NCBI GenBank assembly: GCA_964424075.1
Contig: CAYRGY010000005.1
Span: 1 to 64,000, forward strand
DNA length: 64,000 nucleotides
Reading direction: 5' to 3'
Origin: CAYRGY01 sp964424075
Lineage (GTDB): Bacteria; Patescibacteriota; Gracilibacteria; UBA1369
A program made the position numbers and the translations under genes. Shown here piece by piece: positions 59,001-64,000 of the stretch. The first letter of the stretch is position 1; every line of letters begins with the position of its first letter. The notes below the pieces were generated by a model. The model saw nothing but the letters and a program-made list of their open reading frames with translations, made no database searches and had not been told where the DNA came from.

Positions 59001-59727
59001 GTGGGAAGTTCATGATTCCAAATTTGATATCGGAAAAGTTGAAAACTTTCAATTTAGTCCACCAAGTCGATTTGATTTTGTACTAAATTGGAGAGGTCTC
59101 CGTGATGGTGCCGGTGATCCGGAAGTCCATGCTGATGTGAAGCCCGACGGTACAATTGCCTATCGAATCAAGAGGCGTTTCGCCGGTGTCGATGGCAGTG
59201 ATGTTAGAACCGGAACAGTAGCCAATCCCGACCAATTATTCCGCACTTTGCGACACAATAAGCGTTGGTGTGAGAAATATCGTAAAAACAGACGTCGCCG
59301 ACCTGAAGTGTTGGAAAGTGAAAAATTCCTCTATGCTATCACCGAATATAAAGAATGGGCCCAACACGAATCTTCAATTGGAAGAGTTTATGACATGAGT
59401 ACTACCACCAGTCATGGATACGCCTCATTACATTTAGATTGGGCCAATGCAGGACATCAGGAGAAAAGCCACAGATCATGCCTTAATCCGCATTTACAGG
59501 TCAAACTACTGCCGAACGGACGATTCCAATACAAGATTAACCGATTCTACAGTCCAAGTCATCGACAGGAACATTACGGAACCTCAGGTACTGTTGATTC
59601 TTATGACCAATTGATTAACACAATCGGAAATATCCGAAGCAATCCTGACGCTTATCTAAAAACGCCTTATGATCAGCTTCCTGTCTGGGAATATGAATCA
59701 TGGCATAAGCCGGCGAACCCATTTTAA
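56032..59727 (+). CDS. 1231-residue protein of unknown function with C-terminal repeats
   Basis: The longest gene of no known family here. Residues 1-~750 are helical, with no signal peptide and with patches such as WAMYQLKFQDNGTRVTMDQL and GNLEMQPNF-like segments. A small beta domain lies around 770-855, then a linker GPGPSPGPSPGPSPG of direct 12-bp repeats, then about three related beta-rich units (~900-980, 1005-1090, 1130-1220). In these, phrases such as DGSYSLSYNIADISG, DGTIAYRIKRRFAG and NGRFQYKINRFYS are each followed by a helical segment (SLEEMKAALEE; NPDQLFRTLRH; SYDQLINTIGN). Repeats at the C-terminus behind a Pro/Gly linker suggest a binding or stalk region. Not recognised. Confidence 0.85.
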   Translation: MLFRSNWKNPQVSLLASRLAYFHNPNTPKRFQTLIKGQDISDQYKDNREWRKKALMDDIHDQSLHIKSKEDITNYFKGKAEKRSKEGLNWAMYQLKFQDNGTRVTMDQLLNDSSTNVDAQKLLDETKAILEQEIEAAVEEYYKDRTANVNQTVQDLGIVPPSPEDVPAETSNPHSEVVRRAIERRREIHAQGQERRREFNTWSYQHDANQIREATNPKGPNDEIGTYDRWWSDSPESATRHRLNGYLFALYHMNGGGVEGQEAWQGGFDKAVELASTGDRLIFKKSKNLFSRVFKMKELMSMIGESSLSAEQAKEYSDSEEVKGMMISMMAIAEKQLKPYDKELQEYRNHLYSKFDEVKQFKFDNTLDDESRAAKQLDVLFRIKAPFEYFGDNLEMQPNFESHLRYIEDITDPKTGGVEVNGKKFRINDYAAEGYLYDSQETEDKNRNLFQGYLLGTYIFYGQNSHGLDQVHHKYAYVKKQVVDPTWYNVLDDESFRAGVFDEGQYSDYTQNSKHIRIKFAIATLFNMTDSPDGFNLQHMFKGDRKKQRDYRTYLEKKTAEFDPNQDEETQLRMLATIKGPDDFEKVPERDDEKPFLEDIHKLTEQNRYFRFQEQSKLFDYLKRGVMAPYPNIQAVEAQVAKQTHDYYNQRSVKIPHEINGRFDYLKKLNDALKDKGLDAERMKDLERQSRDVKRKLRDQAGITGHNNLKDILDSGHMKNMEEVESANYKLVEQLDQEIARLSSKEHLGEEDPVAPVAPEDPYHKEWPNAREVESYFKDYVGPLKVNTHSSRSLITRDANGKFTGKTLRNGTTVTRGVDDATVKAKQVHNTVFIQITHDGQKYWVSEECLEYPQAESGPKPVPPGPGPSPGPSPGPSPGPSPGPEPGPEPAPEVIPTGTETMSIYDAILVRATNETATPPYRTNLRLRINDKISNSVIQKHSDGSYSLSYNIADISGQKVYRSLEEMKAALEEGKFYQDVHIEILRNKAKWEVHDSKFDIGKVENFQFSPPSRFDFVLNWRGLRDGAGDPEVHADVKPDGTIAYRIKRRFAGVDGSDVRTGTVANPDQLFRTLRHNKRWCEKYRKNRRRRPEVLESEKFLYAITEYKEWAQHESSIGRVYDMSTTTSHGYASLHLDWANAGHQEKSHRSCLNPHLQVKLLPNGRFQYKINRFYSPSHRQEHYGTSGTVDSYDQLINTIGNIRSNPDAYLKTPYDQLPVWEYESWHKPANPF
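58616..58698 (+). repeat. Direct repeats encoding the Gly-Pro-Ser-Pro linker
   Basis: A 12-bp unit (CCATCTCCAGGA) is repeated about four times, flanked by degenerate copies. It codes for the hinge of the 1231-residue protein and may vary in copy number between strains. Confidence 0.75.
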
Positions 59728-60714
59728 AAGCCGAATTGCACTATATTCAAGCGGTCTGAACACTCTTTCTTGAGCAGGCATATAGTCAAATTGTTCTCCA
59801 CCGAACTTAAGTTTGAACTGTGTGACGCCGGCCCAAGCATGACGAGGATTATTTTCCGGTGCAATTCCCAGAAAATCATACCATTTCAGCCCCATTTTCC
59901 TGGCATCTTGCATCGCTTCCCACTGTAATAGATATGGAGCCATAACATTACGATGCATATTCCCTGAAGCTCCGAAATAGTAGATTGCCGTATCTCTAAA
60001 AAACGTCACTATAGTAGCAGCAATGACATCTCCTTCATAATCCGCCAAATACAGTCTCACCTTTTCCGGGCCCAAAATCTTCAGCATCTGGCGATAGTAT
60101 TCTTTATCATGTCCGCTAAAACCGTCTCGCGATGTTGTATCAGTCAAAAGTCGATAAAAATACTCAATATCCTCTTCCGGATGTTTCGATGCTGCCACTG
60201 TAACCCCCTTTTTTTCAGCCAAACGAATATTATAGCGTCCTTTTGGCTTCATTTGAGCCATAATATTCTCTTCAGAATTGTTCAAATCCACCATTAGAGT
60301 ATTTTCCGGCTGATAATGCGCATGAGCACTATAAAAACCGTTAAAAACTCGGGTATCTGCCGGTAAGGCAGGATCTATCCGCCAAAAAACCGCTTTTTCT
60401 CGACGAGCAATTTCCCTTACTTTTCCACATAAAAAACTGAAATTATCGCTACTATAATCAACCAGTGGACCCCTGGGGCAGTAAAGCCAGCATCTTCCGG
60501 CCGGCAGTTTCTGCCGTATAATTAATGCTGAAGCAATAATCCTTCCATCCTCTTCAATCACGATCGGCCAAAATTTATCTCGTGCAGCGCTTTTGCTTTG
60601 GAATTCGCCCCACTCCCAACTTTGATGAATAGAACCCAATTCATGCGCTTCTACAAAAGCATTATAAGCATCTTTAGCGCTTGCATGTTCTAATATTCTG
60701 ACTACTTTTTCCAA
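59698..60714 (-). CDS. FemAB-family peptidoglycan bridge aminoacyltransferase
   Basis: 338 residues of the FemAB/FmhB group, which adds amino acids to the peptidoglycan stem peptide. Family features: SIHQSWEWGEFQSK at the start (the first GNAT-like half), the P-R-G-P motif in LYCPRGPLVDY, LMVDLNNSEENIMAQMKPKGRYNIRLAEKKGV (hallmark MKP-K-R-YNIR), and DTAIYYFGASG and PYLLQWEAMQDARKMGLKWYDFLGI. It suggests cross-bridges in the wall. Single-gene unit, ends 30 nt into the 3' end of the giant gene on the other strand. Confidence 0.93.
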   Translation of the reverse strand: MEKVVRILEHASAKDAYNAFVEAHELGSIHQSWEWGEFQSKSAARDKFWPIVIEEDGRIIASALIIRQKLPAGRCWLYCPRGPLVDYSSDNFSFLCGKVREIARREKAVFWRIDPALPADTRVFNGFYSAHAHYQPENTLMVDLNNSEENIMAQMKPKGRYNIRLAEKKGVTVAASKHPEEDIEYFYRLLTDTTSRDGFSGHDKEYYRQMLKILGPEKVRLYLADYEGDVIAATIVTFFRDTAIYYFGASGNMHRNVMAPYLLQWEAMQDARKMGLKWYDFLGIAPENNPRHAWAGVTQFKLKFGGEQFDYMPAQERVFRPLEYSAIRLLKWVRRLMP

Positions 60715-60773
60715 TTTAAGTATTTTATTTTAAGACAAAATGTAGTATAAACATTAAAGAATGCTGATGATAG

Positions 60774-60802
60774 TTGATTTTTATGCGAAAATTTGCTATC
60801 AT
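60774..60802 (+). promoter_or_regulatory. Promoter for the pilin-like gene at 60835
   Basis: TTGATT (60774-60779), 17-bp spacer, extended -10 TGcTATCAT (TATCAT 60797-60802). Confidence 0.55.
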
Positions 60803-60834
60803 TAATAGAAATAAAAATCTTAACAAGATAAAAC

Positions 60835-61224
60835 ATGTTAAAACAAAAACTTGCCAAGTATGGTGCTGGCATAACTACAGCTTTAGGAAGTTTTCTCTAT
60901 AGCTACACAGTTTTCGCTCAAGGAACCGGATTTATCAATCCTGGTGACAGTCCTCAAAGAGTAGCAGCTGCTACCGGAGGTGAAAGCTCTGCCAGAGCGT
61001 TAATCCTTACCATTGTTAACTTTTTCCTAGGATTCCTCGGACTTCTAGCAGTACTTCTGGTTATTTACGGAGGTATTATGGTGCTAACATCCGGTGGTGA
61101 ACCTGAAAAAGCTAAGAAAGGTAAAACCATTCTACTTTACGCAGTTATCGGTATTGTGATCATTCTACTATCATTCGCTTTCGTCAACACAATCCTTGGT
61201 GCTGGTACAGGACAAGATGCATAA
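60835..61224 (+). CDS. VirB2/TrbC-like pilin protein (copy 2)
   Basis: 129 residues. A signal peptide ending near VFAQG (unlike copy 1 at 24241) leaves a mature protein with two membrane helices (LTIVNFFLGFLGLLAVLLVIYGG; YAVIGIVIILLSFAFVNTI). They are joined by a loop with LTSGGEPEKAKKGKTIL. The G-G, SGG-x-EK and YAVIG pattern is shared with copy 1. Such proteins are common in Patescibacteria and may build a pilus-like structure. Strong promoter and terminator, one gene. Confidence 0.8.
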   Translation: MLKQKLAKYGAGITTALGSFLYSYTVFAQGTGFINPGDSPQRVAAATGGESSARALILTIVNFFLGFLGLLAVLLVIYGGIMVLTSGGEPEKAKKGKTILLYAVIGIVIILLSFAFVNTILGAGTGQDA

Positions 61225-61246
61225 GACTACCTAGACAAAAAATAAG

Positions 61247-61275
61247 GACCCATCTATTGGTGGGTCTTTTTTGTA
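61247..61275 (+). terminator. Terminator of the pilin-like gene
   Basis: GACCCA (61247-61252) pairs with TGGGTC (61261-61266), followed by TTTTTT. Confidence 0.88.
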
Positions 61276-61335
61276 TGTGATAAAATATTGACAAAACAGG
61301 CTTAATATACGATTATACACCACTAAAACCCTACC

Positions 61336-62472
61336 ATGAACAAACCTGGAGATAATAGAGACTTACAGACTGAATTGTCAGCTCTTGAGCAAAATGAAGA
61401 GAATATTCGCTATGCTGCTCTCATCCCTACTTCCATGGGTTATTTGTTGGGACGAGAAGTGAAAAAACGGATTATAAACAATAGAATTAAAGAGCATAAT
61501 CATGCCTTTAGGCAGACTCAGAATGATCTGGGTTTGTCTCGACCCAAAGAATTTGAGGGCAATGATAGGGAATCTAGCAGCCAAGATGCTTATCAGATAC
61601 TACTCGCAAGTTTCCATGACTTAATGGAGGAAAAACAAATAATTAAAGAAATTACTGCCAATGGTATTTATACATTGCCCGGAGGAAGAATGAATCCCGA
61701 AGATGGTGGTGATCCGGTTGAAACAATCAAAAGGGAAATCAAAGAGGAATTTCGTATGAGTGTTGTTAATGCTGATCTAGTTGACATTTTTCATACCGAG
61801 GATGATTTAGATCCTCAAAAAAATTGGTATCATGCCATCTATCTTGCCCAAGTAAAAGACCTTTTCCTCAGTTTTGATCCGGAAGCAAAATCCCGACAGG
61901 AGGAAAGATCTGAAAAATACACTATGAGAGGAATAGGCTTTTTAAACACAGATTTTGATCCATCAAACCATCATTTTTGCATGTACTATCAAGATCATGT
62001 TGTCAAGATTTATCAAAGAATCTTCGATGTTATTGAAAATGTACGCAAGGCACCTAAAATTCAACAAATAATGGGTGTATATGGAGATAAAAGACAGGAG
62101 TTTGCCTGCAAATTAAGTGTTAATAAGGAATTGATTGAAGCTTGGTTCCGCCAAAGAGTAAAAATGAGTAGAGGAAAAGACAACCCCGAACGTATTCCCC
62201 CTTTAGATTTCCGTCTACCCAATTATCGCATCAATTCTGATGGCAGAGCCTCAGAAATATTTTCTGATATAAGCAGCATGTCAGATCTCCCACCAGCACC
62301 ACCTTCCACCAATCCTCCTCGCTCTCCCAGAGAAGAAATGGACAGTTTTATTGGTTTCAGAGAGGCATTTGAGCAGGAATTGGACCTAGTGGTATTCGGT
62401 AGAGATTCAGCTTCAGAGCAAAACGTTCTCGATTTTTTACTTCCAAAATATCCTACTCCTAAATCTGAGTAG
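61336..62472 (+). CDS. Nudix-domain protein with extra helical regions
   Basis: 378 residues. A helical N-terminus (1-105) is followed by a Nudix hydrolase domain (~105-225) with the box TLPGGRMNPEDGGDPVETIKREIKEEFRM. The RE-x-x-EE core is intact, but a three-residue insertion lies before it and the usual Gly after EE is Phe. The last ~130 residues are unrelated, with a Pro/Ser linker (PPAPPSTNPPRSP). Nudix enzymes hydrolyse nucleoside diphosphates linked to another group; the substrate is not known. Large size suggests fused partner-binding regions. Confidence 0.85.
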   Translation: MNKPGDNRDLQTELSALEQNEENIRYAALIPTSMGYLLGREVKKRIINNRIKEHNHAFRQTQNDLGLSRPKEFEGNDRESSSQDAYQILLASFHDLMEEKQIIKEITANGIYTLPGGRMNPEDGGDPVETIKREIKEEFRMSVVNADLVDIFHTEDDLDPQKNWYHAIYLAQVKDLFLSFDPEAKSRQEERSEKYTMRGIGFLNTDFDPSNHHFCMYYQDHVVKIYQRIFDVIENVRKAPKIQQIMGVYGDKRQEFACKLSVNKELIEAWFRQRVKMSRGKDNPERIPPLDFRLPNYRINSDGRASEIFSDISSMSDLPPAPPSTNPPRSPREEMDSFIGFREAFEQELDLVVFGRDSASEQNVLDFLLPKYPTPKSE

Positions 62473-62481
62473 TATACCAAC

Positions 62482-62558
62482 TGGTCGGGGTGAGAGGGCT
62501 CGAACCTCCGACCTCATGGTCCCAAACCATGCGCGCTAGCCAACTGCGCCACACCCCG
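62482..62558 (-). tRNA. tRNA-Pro (TGG)
   Basis: Complete on the minus strand: acceptor with the unusual C1-G72 pair expected of bacterial tRNA-Pro, anticodon TGG in loop TTTGGGA, T loop TTCGAGC, encoded CCA. Confidence 0.97.
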
Positions 62559-62685
62559 CTATATGCAATTTCGCACCGCACTTCGCCTGCGCTCATGCGT
62601 AGCCACTGAATTTTAGGGCAAGCCGCTATAAGAGTCAAATCTATTCTAATTGTAATTTTAGGGCTATTTATGAGAGAATATGCTC

Positions 62686-63213
62686 ATGCAGGAATTAGCG
62701 AGCCAAATCAGAAACAAGCCATTAATTTCTTTGGAAGAAAAGCCTCTTGCTACTATCAGACGTCCACTTTTTAACATTCAAAATGGTCAGGTCTTGGCCT
62801 TTTTGATTAATCAGCCTCAAGCAAACATCTTGGTTCCGCTTGATATCAAACATTGGCGCAAAGATTTTGTTCAGTTGGAACACGACTATGAATTTCATAC
62901 TATCGATGAAATAGTCAGACTTAGTCAGGCCAATAGCTTAAATAACCGCATCCTAGGCAAAAAAGTAAAAACTGAATCCGGCCAATTTTTAGGATATGTT
63001 ACTGATTATTTGGTAGATACTCGAAAATACTTTTTAACCAGTATTTTTATTCATCGCAAACTTCTCGGTATATTAAAAGTTTCACGAAAAATAGTTTCCA
63101 TAAAGTCAATAGTTGAAATTACCGCCAATTGGATAATCGTGCGGGATTCCCACCAAATAAAAGTGAATTTTCTGAAGAAAAAAACAGCCAATTGGGAAAA
63201 TCAACCAGCCTAA
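62686..63213 (+). CDS. PRC-barrel domain protein
   Basis: 175 residues from ATG 62686 (one more Met six bases upstream is possible). Two PRC-barrel-like halves: IRNKPLISLEEKPLATIRRPLFNIQNGQVLAFLI and NNRILGKKVKTESGQFLGYVTDYLVD. Each has the opening strand pattern V-x-T-x-x-G-x-x-L/I-G seen in photosynthetic reaction centre H subunit and RimM-type barrels. Likely cytoplasmic; role unknown. Convergent with ybeY (4-nt overlap). Confidence 0.75.
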   Translation: MQELASQIRNKPLISLEEKPLATIRRPLFNIQNGQVLAFLINQPQANILVPLDIKHWRKDFVQLEHDYEFHTIDEIVRLSQANSLNNRILGKKVKTESGQFLGYVTDYLVDTRKYFLTSIFIHRKLLGILKVSRKIVSIKSIVEITANWIIVRDSHQIKVNFLKKKTANWENQPA

Positions 63214-63683
63214 TTCCTTTGAATAATTAAATCCTGCAAGTCGTACATCTGCTCATATTCCGCTTCTGATTGATGATCCAAACCGATAATATGCAAAAAT
63301 CCATGGATAAATAGGAATAATAGCTCTGATTTTAGATTATTTTTTAACTTTTTAGCCTGATTCCTCGCCGTATCCATCGAGATTACTATTTGTCCAATTA
63401 AATCACTATGGCCGGGAAATTGCCTTTCACGCATAAAAGAAAATGACAGCACATCTGTCGGCTTATTCTTATTATTATATATATAATTCAATTGCTGAAT
63501 ATCATCATCATCAGTTATTACCAACTCAATTATCCCCGTCTTAAGTCCATAGAATTGCTTCAATTCTGCCAACTCTTTTGCTTCTGCAATCACTTGCAAA
63601 GCCTTTCTCAAAACGGCCTCAAATTCCCGATTTTTCAGATAGCATGGCTCTACTCTTTTGATGTCCAACTTAATGATTTGCAT
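63210..63683 (-). CDS. ybeY: Endoribonuclease YbeY
   Basis: Zinc-dependent endoribonuclease for 16S rRNA 3' maturation and ribosome quality control. 157 residues with TDVLSFSF (strand), GQIVISMDTARNQA, and the three-His zinc motif HGFLHIIGLDH. Length normal. Its start overlaps the end of the methylase gene at 63670 by 14 nt. Confidence 0.94.
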   Translation of the reverse strand: MQIIKLDIKRVEPCYLKNREFEAVLRKALQVIAEAKELAELKQFYGLKTGIIELVITDDDDIQQLNYIYNNKNKPTDVLSFSFMRERQFPGHSDLIGQIVISMDTARNQAKKLKNNLKSELLFLFIHGFLHIIGLDHQSEAEYEQMYDLQDLIIQRN

Positions 63684-64000
63684 AAAATTGTTCAGAAATT
63701 TTATAAAGACATACAGCTAGGGCATTAGATACATTAAGTGAATTAGCCCTTCCTCTCATAGGAATAAAGATTGCCTGATCTACATATTTCATAACTTCAT
63801 CACTCACTCCCTCCACTTCATTTCCGATTATAAGCGCTAACGGAAACTGATATTCTAGCTGGTCATATTGTATCTTTTGGTCAGTTATTTCCAGCGCATA
63901 TATTTTTAGTCCCCTTTTCTTGAGACTTCGCACACATTCTTCGCTGGACTCAAAATATTCAAATTCCACTGTATTCGTAGCACCCAGGGCCACTTTCTCA
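63670..64000 (-). CDS. TrmH/SpoU-type RNA 2'-O-methyltransferase, 5'-truncated by the window
   Basis: The last ~110 residues of a SPOUT methylase: EKVALGATNTVEFEYF at the edge, then LALIIGNEVEGVSDEVM and IPMRGRANSLNVSNALAVCLYKI, which are motifs 2 and 3 of the SpoU family and form the knotted SAM site. The frame is open to the end of the window, so the N-terminus lies outside. Target nucleotide cannot be determined. Confidence 0.9.
   Translation of the reverse strand, partial: EKVALGATNTVEFEYFESSEECVRSLKKRGLKIYALEITDQKIQYDQLEYQFPLALIIGNEVEGVSDEVMKYVDQAIFIPMRGRANSLNVSNALAVCLYKISEQFYANH

Noticed and set aside
1..64000. CRISPR arrays, transposons, prophage or integrase genes
   Set aside because: I found no regularly spaced repeats, transposase motifs or phage structural genes. 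The lysozyme-like gene alone is not enough to call a prophage.

Overview
The window is a gene-dense, mostly AT-rich stretch of chromosome with about 60 protein genes, four tRNAs and one probable structured non-coding RNA. I see no CRISPR array, transposase, rRNA or complete prophage. UGA acts as a normal stop: queG and other genes end in it, and an ordinary release factor 2 gene (prfB) is present. Several traits point to a Patescibacteria (CPR)-like organism, possibly Peregrinibacteria-like: a stand-alone Pol I type 5'-3' exonuclease, two VirB2/TrbC-like small membrane proteins, DciA, RNase J, many short unrecognised lipoproteins, and almost no Shine-Dalgarno sequences. The lineage is an inference, not a proven assignment.

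Layout. 0-2.4 kb: thiol redox genes (bcp, a thioredoxin-like lipoprotein) and queG. 2.4-6.1 kb: unrecognised helical and acidic proteins and a ChaN-like lipoprotein. 6.1-9.0 kb: a 2-oxoacid:ferredoxin oxidoreductase operon with an acetyltransferase gene inside it. 9-12.8 kb: a cobalamin adenosyltransferase, YqeY, and a CcdA/thioredoxin pair. 12.8-19.1 kb: GDPD, a large surface protein with chitin-binding-like modules, a second ChaN-like lipoprotein, a frameshifted gene and an AI-2E family permease. 19.3-22.6 kb: a PRTase-like protein, tRNA-Asp, the ncRNA, a glycosyltransferase and DciA. 22.6-28.9 kb: rpsP-khpA-pilin-like operon, a degenerate glycogen-synthase-like protein, the exonuclease and ilvE. 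29-33.8 kb: ftsA, ftsZ, a protein resembling a pre-toxin, and murB. 33.8-38.3 kb: an accessory zone with a possible metalloprotease, tRNA-Thr, tRNA-Tyr, two GC-rich segments of foreign look and an LMW-phosphatase/HIT fusion. 38.3-48.2 kb: a lysozyme-like protein, rnj, a stop-interrupted gene, a flippase, prfB and def. 48.2-64 kb: an ABC exporter, an RND pump with its adaptor, a 1231-residue protein of unknown function, FemAB, a second pilin-like protein, a Nudix protein, tRNA-Pro, a PRC-barrel protein, ybeY and a TrmH-type methylase cut by the window end.

Three patterns stand out. First, good -10 boxes lie at two preferred distances from the start codon. In six genes the last base of the -10 box is exactly 7 nt before the A of ATG, which predicts leaderless mRNA. 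In most others it is 22-25 nt, which predicts a 15-18 nt leader without a Shine-Dalgarno. Second, small helical proteins of about 90-120 residues sit directly upstream of large, signal-less, linker-rich proteins at four places (2.4, 37.7, 42.0 and 55.7 kb), and their sequences look related. Third, several genes of no known family are broken by a frameshift or stop. One break falls on a textbook -1 slippery heptamer, and another is a single in-frame amber codon.
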